From assembly GCA_021780795.1 (NCBI GenBank), contig JAJXYA010000213.1:1-7043 (forward strand): 7,043 nucleotides of DNA. Direction: 5' to 3'. The translations under genes were made by a program, and so were the position numbers. Below are positions 1-5,228 of the stretch, piece by piece; the first letter of the stretch is position 1, and every line of letters begins with the position of its first letter. Source of the stretch: Bacillota bacterium (GTDB lineage Bacteria; Bacillota_A; Clostridia; Clostridiales; Clostridiaceae). The notes under the pieces were generated by a model. It worked only from the letters and a program-made list of their open reading frames with translations, was not told the DNA's origin and made no database searches.

Positions 1-1
1 A

Positions 2-172
2 TTTACTTCTATTATAACATATAATACAACACCATACAACATAAAGATAAGAAAATTTGACAATAAAAAAATCAGGAAACCCTTTATTATAGGCATTCCT
101 GATGCTTATGAATCATTTTATTTTGTTTGTAAGTGTTTAAAACCCGGAGAAGGTATACTATTAAGAAAGTGA
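2..172 (+). CDS. Possible C-terminal tail of an unseen upstream gene (5' partial)
   Basis: One plus-strand frame stays open from the left edge to a TGA at 170-172, giving about 56 codons with no ATG, GTG or TTG start, so if real it must begin outside the window. Such a run is longer than expected by chance in DNA this AT-rich. The residues near the end read IIGIPDAYESFYF and then CLKPGEGILLRK; I do not recognise a family, and it does not resemble the end of TruA, a common neighbour of rplM. Against it, CCC and AGG codons are more frequent than in the neighbouring genes, and a hairpin with an A/T tract lies inside the frame. The stop falls 9 bases before the rplM -35 box, which fits a gene end followed by a promoter. 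Confidence 0.22.
   Translation, partial: FTSIITYNTTPYNIKIRKFDNKKIRKPFIIGIPDAYESFYFVCKCLKPGEGILLRK
65..103 (-). terminator. Intrinsic-terminator-like hairpin oriented to the minus strand
   Basis: ATCAGGAA (71-78) pairs perfectly with TTCCTGAT (96-103). The stem can extend past a 2x2 mismatch through CCT/AGG (81-83 with 91-93), leaving a 7-base loop. On the minus strand the stem is followed at once by a run of six to seven U (plus-strand A65-A71), the classic intrinsic form. On the plus strand the nearest T-rich stretch starts about ten bases late, so plus-strand termination would be weak. No minus-strand gene is visible to its right, so its client is unknown. Confidence 0.35.
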
Positions 173-181
173 ATTTAATTA

Positions 182-210
182 TTGACACACGTGGCCGATT
201 GTATTATAAT
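182..210 (+). promoter_or_regulatory. SigA promoter of the rplM-rpsI operon
   Basis: A perfect TTGACA -35 box at 182-187 and a perfect TATAAT -10 box at 205-210 are separated by exactly 17 bases. Transcription should start near 217, placing the 5' end of the mRNA at the base of the leader fold that follows. A consensus promoter fits a growth-rate-driven ribosomal protein operon. Confidence 0.9.
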
Positions 211-216
211 AATTAT

Positions 217-300
217 GTTTGTATAGCGTTGTTAAAAAAGATCCACTAGCCCCGGATCTTTGACATAGAACGTGATTTATGTAAAGTTCAGGGAGGGAAA
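217..300 (+). ncRNA. Structured rplM 5' leader, probable L13 autoregulatory leader
   Basis: The transcribed leader can fold into one long bulged stem. Bases 218-225 pair with 278-285 (eight pairs, two of them G-U), 227-230 with 269-272 (CGTT/AACG), and 237-244 with 254-261 (AAAGATCC/GGATCTTT, perfect, 9-base loop). The base of the stem ends five nucleotides before the Shine-Dalgarno GGGAGGG (291-297). An alternative local hairpin, ACATA/TATGT (263-267 with 278-282), would compete with the outer stem. Position and architecture match the known L13 ribosomal-protein leader of low-GC Gram-positives (Rfam L13_leader), thought to let free L13 repress its own operon. The family match is from memory of the motif, not a covariance search. 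Confidence 0.75.
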
Positions 301-303
301 AAA

Positions 304-738
304 ATGAAATCATATGTTGCAAAACCACATGAAGTTGAAAGAAAATGGTATGTTGTAGATTTAGATGGTCAAACGCTAGGAAGAGCTGCAAGTCAAATTG
401 CTACAATTTTAAGAGGTAAAAACAAACCTACTTATACTCCTCACGTTGACACTGGAGATTTTGTTATAGTTATAAATGCTGATAAAGTAGTATTGACAGG
501 AAAAAAATTAGATCAAAAGATGTTAAGACATCATTCATTATATCCAGGCGGTTTAAAGGAAGTACCATATAGAGAAGCATTAGCAAAGAAGCCTGAATTT
601 GTATTTCAAGAAGCAGTAAGAAGAATGCTTCCATCTGGAGTATTAGGTAGAGAAATGCTTAAAAAGCTTAAGGTATATAAAGGTACAGAACATAATCATG
701 AAGCACAAAAACCAGAATTATTAGAATTAAGATATTAA
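304..738 (+). CDS. rplM: 50S ribosomal protein L13
   Basis: L13 is an early-assembling protein of the large ribosomal subunit that binds 23S rRNA. The 144-residue product is full length for bacterial L13. It shows the N-terminal [17 protein letters not shown] (residues 14-30), then [17 protein letters not shown] (36-52), and the signature around [21 protein letters not shown] (105-125) with the conserved YKGTEHNH. The ATG is preceded by a strong GGGAGGG Shine-Dalgarno six bases upstream. It is the first gene of a two-gene operon with rpsI, 24 bases downstream. It is driven by the consensus promoter at 182-210 and is probably autoregulated through its leader. Nothing is truncated or unusual. 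Confidence 0.98.
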   Translation: MKSYVAKPHEVERKWYVVDLDGQTLGRAASQIATILRGKNKPTYTPHVDTGDFVIVINADKVVLTGKKLDQKMLRHHSLYPGGLKEVPYREALAKKPEFVFQEAVRRMLPSGVLGREMLKKLKVYKGTEHNHEAQKPELLELRY

Positions 739-762
739 TCTTAACTGAGAGGAGGATTTATA

Positions 763-1155
763 ATGGCTAAAGTACAATATATTGGAACTGGAAGAAGAAA
801 AAAATCTATTGCGAGAGTAAGACTTGTACCTGGAGAAGGTAAAGTAATAATAAATAAAAGAGATATCGAAACTTATTTTGGATTAGAAACAACTAGAGTA
901 ATAGTTAATCAACCATTAGTATTGACTGGAACTAAAGAAAAATTTGATGTGTTAGTAAATGTTAATGGTGGTGGCTTAACTGGTCAAGCAGGAGCAATAA
1001 GACATGGTATTTCAAGAGCACTTTTAAAAGCTGATGAATCTTTAAAAGGTGAACTTAAGAAAGCTGGTTTCTTAACAAGAGACCCAAGAATGAAGGAAAG
1101 AAAGAAATACGGTCTTAAAAAAGCAAGAAGAGCGCCACAATTCTCAAAGAGATAA
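763..1155 (+). CDS. rpsI: 30S ribosomal protein S9
   Basis: S9 belongs to the head of the small ribosomal subunit; its basic C-terminal tail reaches the P-site tRNA. The product has 130 residues, the usual length. It has the N-terminal [19 protein letters not shown] (8-26), the family signature [19 protein letters not shown] (69-87) and the lysine/arginine-rich tail ending RRAPQFSKR. This tail ending, with the final arginine, is the conserved tRNA-contacting form. The Shine-Dalgarno GGAGG at 751-755 is seven bases before the ATG. It follows rplM in the standard L13-S9 order, and a strong terminator begins almost immediately after the stop, so the operon ends here. Confidence 0.98.
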   Translation: MAKVQYIGTGRRKKSIARVRLVPGEGKVIINKRDIETYFGLETTRVIVNQPLVLTGTKEKFDVLVNVNGGGLTGQAGAIRHGISRALLKADESLKGELKKAGFLTRDPRMKERKKYGLKKARRAPQFSKR

Positions 1156-1157
1156 TG

Positions 1158-1187
1158 CAAAAAAGAGGTTTATCCTCTTTTTTTTTG
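1158..1187 (+). terminator. Intrinsic terminator of rplM-rpsI
   Basis: AAAAGAGG (1161-1168) pairs with CCTCTTTT (1174-1181) around a five-base loop, and a run of nine T (1178-1186) overlaps and follows the 3' arm. It lies three bases past the rpsI stop codon. Confidence 0.93.
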
Positions 1188-1198
1188 AGAATAAATGT

Positions 1199-1244
1199 TT
1201 TACATATAAATTATATATTAATAGATAGTAAAATTTATACTATC
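1199..1244 (+). promoter_or_regulatory. Tentative promoter with a perfect inverted repeat upstream of the DUF47-pit pair
   Basis: TTTACA (1199-1204) is a good -35 match, and 17 bases later TAGATA (1222-1227) is a weak -10. A separate TATACT (1236-1241) is a better -10 but lacks a convincing -35. Overlapping both is a perfect 7-bp inverted repeat, GATAGTA (1224-1230) and TACTATC (1238-1244), separated by seven bases. It could be an operator straddling the start site or a small 5' hairpin in the mRNA. The promoter assignment is weak; the repeat itself is seen directly. Confidence 0.35.
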
Positions 1245-1299
1245 ACACTTACAAAGGGTAAAAAATTATTAATAAGCAATTTTATAAAGAGGTGTTAAG

Positions 1300-1923
1300 A
1301 TGTTTAGCTTGTCTCCTAAAGAAGATAAATTCTACGATATGTTTATAGAAAATTCTCAATTAATTTATGAAGCAGCATTAAAATTTCAACAATTTTTAAA
1401 TAGTTTTTCAGAACTTGGAGTTAACTTGAAGGAAATAAAAGATATCGAAAGACAGTGTGATATTGAACAACATAAAATTATAAATGAATTAAATAAAACT
1501 TTTATTACTCCTTTTGATAGAGAGGATATATTTATGATATCAAAGAAAATGGATGATATTGTAGACATAATAGAAGAAAGTGCTAATAGTTTTATGATGT
1601 TTAATGTAGAAACTGTTAAAGACGAAGTTAAAGAACTGGCTGAACTTATAGTTATATGTTGTAAATATATAGTTAATCTCATGACAGAGTTTAAAAACAT
1701 GAGAAATAATAAAAAATTGACAGAAATAATAATTGAAATAAACAAAAAAGAAGAAGAAGGCGACATAATATTTAGGAAAGCAGTTAGAGATTTATTTACA
1801 AAGGATTTGCCAGTATTAGAAGTAATAAAATGGAGAGAAATATATCAATATGCTGAAAATACACTAGATGCATGTGAAACAGTAGCTAATATTATTGAAG
1901 GAGTTGCTATGAAGAATGCCTAG
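1300..1923 (+). CDS. DUF47 / PhoU-like accessory protein of the PiT phosphate transporter
   Basis: The 207-residue protein has no signal peptide or membrane segment and should be cytosolic and all-helical. It matches the DUF47 (PhoU-related) family in length and pattern. The landmark TFITPFDREDI (67-77) is typical of the family. Four acidic (E/D)xxxD motifs, the type that binds metal in PhoU proteins, lie at about E50-D54, D85-D89, E151-D155 and E186-D190. The last comes in the family-like C-terminal YAENTLDACETVANIIEG. Members are usually encoded directly before a PiT transporter (the ykaA-pit pair of Bacillus subtilis, orfA-pit of rhizobia) and are thought to modulate it. Here the end overlaps the permease by 8 bases. 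The Shine-Dalgarno AGAGGTG (1288-1294) supports the start. The family is secure; the regulatory role is inferred from context. Confidence 0.9.
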   Translation: MFSLSPKEDKFYDMFIENSQLIYEAALKFQQFLNSFSELGVNLKEIKDIERQCDIEQHKIINELNKTFITPFDREDIFMISKKMDDIVDIIEESANSFMMFNVETVKDEVKELAELIVICCKYIVNLMTEFKNMRNNKKLTEIIIEINKKEEEGDIIFRKAVRDLFTKDLPVLEVIKWREIYQYAENTLDACETVANIIEGVAMKNA

Positions 1924-2914
1924 TACAATGATATTATATACAGTAATAATAGTAATTTTAGCATTGATATTTGATTTTATAAATGGTTTTCATGATAGTG
2001 CAAATGCAATAGCTACTTCAGTGTCAACGAGAGTACTTAGCTTAAAATCGGCGGTAATAATGTCAGCAGTATTCAATTTTGTTGGTGCGTTTCTAAGTGA
2101 CAAAGTTGCTAAAACTGTTGGGGATGGAATAGTAAATACGTCTTTAATATCACCAACAGTAATCATTGTGGCAATTATTGCAGCAATTATTTGGGATCTA
2201 TTAACATGGTATTTTGGTATTCCGAGTAGCTCTTCTCATGCATTAATTGGAAGTCTAATAGGAGCAGCAATTGTATACCAAACTTCTTTTTCAGTAGTTT
2301 ATTGGAAAACGTTTATACTTAAAATAATACTTCCTCTTATTCTATCTGTGATAATAGGTTTTGTAGTTGGTTATTTAGTAATGATACTTTTACAGTGGAT
2401 TCTAAGAAAATCTAAGCCAAGCTTTGTAACAAAATTCTTTTCAAAATTTCAAATTCTTTCAGCAATGCTTATGGCATTAAATCATGGAATGAACGATGCT
2501 CAAAAATCAATGGGAATAATATCTATGGCATTAGTAAGTGGAGGGCTTTTACAGCAATTTGAAGTACCGGTTTGGGTAAAGATTATATGCGCTATTGCTA
2601 TGGCTTTTGGTACATACTTTGGAGGACAAAGAATAATTAAAACTATGGGAACTAAGATGGCAAGATTAGCACCTGTAAATGGATTCGCAGCAGAAACAAG
2701 TGCTGCAGCAGTAATATTTGGTGCTAGCATGTTAAGTGCACCTGTAAGTACTACCCAAATAATTTCAACAGCTATAATGGGTGTTGGAGCCTCTAACAGG
2801 ATTTCTTCAGTAAGATGGATGCTAGCTAGAAATATTCTTTGGGCTTGGATAATTACAATACCTATTTGTGCTTTAATTGCTAGTATACTCGGTTTGCTCG
2901 TTAAAGTATTATAA
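1916..2914 (+). CDS. pit: PiT-family low-affinity inorganic phosphate transporter
   Basis: This integral membrane permease has 332 residues, close to the short bacterial PiT form, and imports phosphate, typically as a metal-phosphate complex with protons. The two inverted family repeats are visible: FDFINGFHDSANAIAT (19-34) in the first half, and MALNHGMNDAQKSMG (186-200) in the second. Conserved serine/threonine-rich hairpins follow each one: GIPSSSSHALIGSLIGAA (101-118), and the stretch from GFAAETSAAAVIFG (256-269) to SAPVSTTQ (274-281). About ten hydrophobic segments can be traced. The ATG at 1916 lies inside the last codons of the DUF47 gene; GAAGGAG (1897-1903) is 12 bases upstream, rather far, so translational coupling is likely. 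A second ATG at 1928 is a less favoured start. The pair forms one transcription unit ending at the terminator just downstream. Confidence 0.95.
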   Translation: MPSTMILYTVIIVILALIFDFINGFHDSANAIATSVSTRVLSLKSAVIMSAVFNFVGAFLSDKVAKTVGDGIVNTSLISPTVIIVAIIAAIIWDLLTWYFGIPSSSSHALIGSLIGAAIVYQTSFSVVYWKTFILKIILPLILSVIIGFVVGYLVMILLQWILRKSKPSFVTKFFSKFQILSAMLMALNHGMNDAQKSMGIISMALVSGGLLQQFEVPVWVKIICAIAMAFGTYFGGQRIIKTMGTKMARLAPVNGFAAETSAAAVIFGASMLSAPVSTTQIISTAIMGVGASNRISSVRWMLARNILWAWIITIPICALIASILGLLVKVL

Positions 2915-2918
2915 TTTA

Positions 2919-2962
2919 TAAAACCACCTTTCAGTTAAAATTGGAAGGTGGTTTTTGTTTTA
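2919..2962 (+). terminator. Intrinsic terminator of the DUF47-pit unit
   Basis: AAACCACCTT (2921-2930) pairs perfectly with AAGGTGGTTT (2945-2954), extendable by three pairs (one G-U) to an eight-base loop. Five T (2952-2956), a G and four more T (2958-2961) follow. It begins seven bases after the pit stop codon. Confidence 0.93.
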
Positions 2963-2987
2963 AAATAAATAATTTTAGGAAATACTA
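2959..2987 (+). promoter_or_regulatory. Weak candidate promoter for cwlD and the fumarase genes
   Basis: The 55 bases between the pit terminator and cwlD must hold a promoter if the terminator is efficient. The best element is AATACTA (2981-2987). As a vegetative -10 (AATACT) it has a poor TTTAAA -35 (2959-2964) 16 bases upstream. It also resembles the CATACTA/CATACA-type -10 boxes of the sporulation factors SigG and SigE, which would suit cwlD, but the matching -35 sequences are poor. No assignment to a sigma factor is firm. Confidence 0.2.
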
Positions 2988-3017
2988 ACTCTAAATAAAA
3001 ATAAATTAGGTGATAAA

Positions 3018-3692
3018 ATGAGTAAGTATAAGATTATTTTTGCAATAATTATGGTAGTATTAATTTGTAGCGGTGAAATTAGAGAGGTTCAAGCAATTGA
3101 AAACAATAAAAAAATAATTTTAATTGATCCAGGACATGGTGGTCTTGATGGTGGTGCAATTTCAAAAAGTGGAACAGTTGAAAAAGATATCAACTTATTA
3201 ATTTCTTTGAAAACAAAGAAAGTATTGGATGAAAAAGGATTTAAAGTAATATTAACGAGAGAAGAAGATAAAGGACTTTATTCTGAAGGTGGAACTATTA
3301 GAAAAAAAAAGGTTGAAGATTTAAATAATAGATGTAAAATGAAAGAAGAATGCAAATGTGATATGTTTGTTAGCATACATCTAAATATGTTTCCTGAGCA
3401 GCAATATTATGGCTCGCAAGTGTGGTATTCTAATAATAGCGAAAGCAAAAAACTTGCACACATAATTCAAGAAAACATTAAGACAGATTTAAAGGATAAC
3501 AATAAAAGACTGGAAAAGCCTGCACTAGATAAATATAAAATATTAAGATGTGATAAGGGCATACCATCTGTAATTGTTGAATGCGGATTTTTATCTAATT
3601 ATAAGGAAGAACAAAAATTGAAAACTGATGAATATCAAATGGCTATAGCTAATTCATTAGCGAATTCAATTGAAAAATTTTATGATCATTAA
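3018..3692 (+). CDS. cwlD: N-acetylmuramoyl-L-alanine amidase, CwlD type (germination/cortex)
   Basis: A zinc-dependent amidase of the Amidase_3 family, it cleaves the stem peptide from muramic acid. In spore formers CwlD does this in the cortex so that PdaA can form muramic-delta-lactam, the mark recognised by germination lytic enzymes. A hydrophobic N-terminal segment (about residues 4-19), followed by a possible signal-peptidase site after VQA (24-26), points to export. The catalytic domain starts at IILIDPGHGGLDGGA. Zinc ligands appear as H40 (DPGHGG), E55 (VEKDINL) and H121 (VSIHLN), with the catalytic glutamate E188 in IVECGFLSN. The whole protein is 224 residues, close to B. subtilis CwlD, with no cell-wall-binding repeats, as expected for CwlD and unlike CwlC or LytC. 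Shine-Dalgarno AGGTGAT (3008-3014) supports this start. Assignment to CwlD over another single-domain amidase rests on length and layout. Confidence 0.85.
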   Translation: MSKYKIIFAIIMVVLICSGEIREVQAIENNKKIILIDPGHGGLDGGAISKSGTVEKDINLLISLKTKKVLDEKGFKVILTREEDKGLYSEGGTIRKKKVEDLNNRCKMKEECKCDMFVSIHLNMFPEQQYYGSQVWYSNNSESKKLAHIIQENIKTDLKDNNKRLEKPALDKYKILRCDKGIPSVIVECGFLSNYKEEQKLKTDEYQMAIANSLANSIEKFYDH

Positions 3693-3713
3693 TGATTGGA
3701 GAGGAAATTTATA

Positions 3714-4556
3714 ATGAGGGAAATACACTCGAATGAAATTACAAATGCTGTGAGAGAGCTTTGTATAAAGGCAAATAGTTTTTTGCCTAAGGATATTGAA
3801 AATTCATTAAAGAAAAGTTTTGAAGATGAAAAATTTGAAATAGCTAAAGATACTCTTATGAAGTTAATTGAAAACAGTAGTATTGCATCAAGTGAAAAGG
3901 TGCCTATTTGTCAAGATACAGGTATGGCCTGTGTTTTTTTAGAGATAGGACAGGATGTTCATATTTCTGGGCAATTTATAGATGATGCAATAAATGAAGG
4001 TGTAAAACAAGGATATGAAGAGGGTTATCTTAGAAAATCCATAGTTAAAGATCCGATTAATAGAATAAATACAAAAGATAATACACCAGCAGCAATAACA
4101 TATGAGTTTGTTCCTGGTGAAAATATAAAAATTACAGTAGCACCAAAAGGCTTTGGTTCAGAAAATATGAGTAAGATAAAAATGCTTAAGCCGGCAGATG
4201 GAATTGAAGGAGTAAAAAAATTTATTACAGATACAGTAAAAGAAGCGGGACCCAATCCTTGCCCTCCAATGGTAATTGGTGTAGGTATTGGCGGCAATTT
4301 CGATAAAGTTGCAGCACTTGCAAAAAAAGCATTATTAAGACCTATAGACGAGTATAATAGTGACGATTTTTATAAAAACCTTGAAGAAGAGATGCTTGTT
4401 AAAATTAATCAACTTGGCATAGGACCACAAGGTTTTGGTGGAAAAACTACGGCGCTTGGTGTTAATATTGAGACTCTTCCTACTCATATTGCTGGTTTGC
4501 CTGTTGCTGTAAATATTTCATGCCATGTAACTAGACATGCCAGCTGTATAATATAA
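3714..4556 (+). CDS. Fumarate hydratase alpha subunit, class I [4Fe-4S] two-subunit type
   Basis: This is the iron-sulfur half of an oxygen-sensitive hydro-lyase that interconverts fumarate and malate, related to L-tartrate dehydratase TtdA. From the ATG at 3714 the protein has 280 residues, normal for the alpha subunit. Three cysteines suited to hold the cluster are visible: C66 in PICQDTGMAC, C183 in GPNPCPPMVIG, and C270 in NISCHVTRHA. Other family stretches are GSENMSKIKMLKPADG (148-163) and GIGPQGFGGKTTALG (235-249). A longer reading from TTG at 3696 is rejected because it would place the Shine-Dalgarno GGAGAGG (3698-3704) inside the coding sequence; the ATG lies nine bases after that site. 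It follows cwlD by 21 bases and precedes the beta subunit by 25. Fumarase is favoured over tartrate dehydratase, but sequence alone does not settle the substrate. Confidence 0.92.
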   Translation: MREIHSNEITNAVRELCIKANSFLPKDIENSLKKSFEDEKFEIAKDTLMKLIENSSIASSEKVPICQDTGMACVFLEIGQDVHISGQFIDDAINEGVKQGYEEGYLRKSIVKDPINRINTKDNTPAAITYEFVPGENIKITVAPKGFGSENMSKIKMLKPADGIEGVKKFITDTVKEAGPNPCPPMVIGVGIGGNFDKVAALAKKALLRPIDEYNSDDFYKNLEEEMLVKINQLGIGPQGFGGKTTALGVNIETLPTHIAGLPVAVNISCHVTRHASCII

Positions 4557-4581
4557 TTTATAGAAGGAGAGGATTAATTTA

Positions 4582-5139
4582 ATGGAAGTTAAAATTTCAG
4601 TACCCCTTATAGAAGAAGATATAAAAAAGCTTAAAGCTGGTGATAGAGTGTTGTTATCAGGTTATATATATACAGCAAGAGATGCAGCACATAAAAGATT
4701 AGTGGAATTGTTAGATAGGGGAGAATCGCTACCTTTTAATATTGATAATGAAGTGATTTATTATGTTGGTCCAACACCAGAAAAACCGGGACAAGTTGTT
4801 GGATCGGCAGGGCCAACTACTAGCTACAGAATGGATTCCTATGCACCTAGACTAATGGATATTGGTTTGAAAGGAATGATAGGAAAGGGTAGCAGATCAA
4901 AAGAAGTAATTGAATCTATAATAAAAAATAAAGCAGTATATTTTGGAGCTATAGGTGGTGCAGCTGCATTAATATCTAAGACAATAAAAGAATCTAAGAT
5001 TATAGCATATGAAGATTTAGGTTCAGAGGCCATAAGAAAGTTTAAAGTTGTAGATTTTCCAGCTATCGTTATTATAGATAGTCAAGGTAGAAATCTTTAT
5101 GAGGAAGGACAAAAGGAGTATTTGAAGTCAGTTAAATAA
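4582..5139 (+). CDS. Fumarate hydratase beta subunit, class I (Fe-S hydro-lyase C-terminal domain)
   Basis: This is the partner of the preceding alpha subunit and matches the C-terminal half of single-chain class I fumarases such as E. coli FumA. The 185 residues are the usual length. Family stretches are LLSGYIYTARDAAHKRL (24-40), YYVGPTPEKPGQVVGSAGPTT (61-81) followed by SYRMDSYAPRL, GMIGKGSRS (98-106), FGAIGGAAALIS (121-132) and EDLGSEAIRKFKVVDFPAIVI (144-164). No cluster cysteines are expected in this subunit and none are present. A strong Shine-Dalgarno (AGAAGGAGAGG, 4562-4572) gives the start. Split alpha/beta fumarases are common in obligate anaerobes, where the enzyme works in the reductive or amino-acid-linked branch of the citric acid cycle. 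Fumarase versus tartrate dehydratase remains an assignment by context. Confidence 0.92.
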   Translation: MEVKISVPLIEEDIKKLKAGDRVLLSGYIYTARDAAHKRLVELLDRGESLPFNIDNEVIYYVGPTPEKPGQVVGSAGPTTSYRMDSYAPRLMDIGLKGMIGKGSRSKEVIESIIKNKAVYFGAIGGAAALISKTIKESKIIAYEDLGSEAIRKFKVVDFPAIVIIDSQGRNLYEEGQKEYLKSVK

Positions 5140-5178
5140 ATTATTAAGAGGCATGCTTTTAGCATGCCTCTTAATAAT
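5140..5178. terminator. Long perfect hairpin in the convergent fumarase/phosphorylase junction
   Basis: Bases 5140-5157 and 5161-5178 form an 18-bp perfect inverted repeat around three T, with the core AAGAGGCATGCT/AGCATGCCTCTT. It starts directly after the fumarase beta stop. Neither strand has a proper U-tract after the stem: the plus strand continues AATAAGGGG, the minus strand TTTATTTA. It may be a weak bidirectional terminator, working better for the minus-strand transcript, or an mRNA 3'-end stabiliser. Confidence 0.6.
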
Positions 5179-5191
5179 AAGGGGTGATTTG

Positions 5192-5228
5192 AAATAAGTA
5201 TTTATATATATGTATATACTTATTTTTT
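5192..5228 (+). terminator. Second hairpin with U-tract, plus-strand terminator for the fumarase unit
   Basis: AAATAAGTAT (5192-5201) pairs with ATACTTATTT (5216-5225), and six T (5223-5228) overlap and follow the 3' arm. The stem is AT-rich, so it is weaker than the other terminators here, but with the hairpin just upstream it makes a plausible tandem stop. The 3' arm contains the stop codon of the minus-strand phosphorylase (5220-5222). Confidence 0.5.

Noticed and set aside
57..62. TTGACA that could be a -35 box
   Set aside because: No acceptable -10 lies 16-18 bases downstream; TATTAT (85-90) is 22 bases away.
260..265. TTGACA inside the rplM leader as a second promoter
   Set aside because: There is no -10 at the right distance, and the bases are explained by the leader fold.
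1386..1766. Long minus-strand frame opposite the DUF47 gene
   Set aside because: It is a shadow of a clearly recognised gene, with low-complexity serine/isoleucine-rich translation and no ribosome site. The other antisense frames over rplM, pit, fumarase and phosphorylase are rejected likewise.
3696..3713. TTG start extending fumarase alpha by six codons
   Set aside because: It would place the GGAGAGG ribosome site inside the coding sequence; the ATG at 3714 is correctly spaced from that site.
5181..5198. Ribosome-site-like GGGGTGATTTG followed by TTG
   Set aside because: The frame from that TTG ends after two codons; no gene follows.
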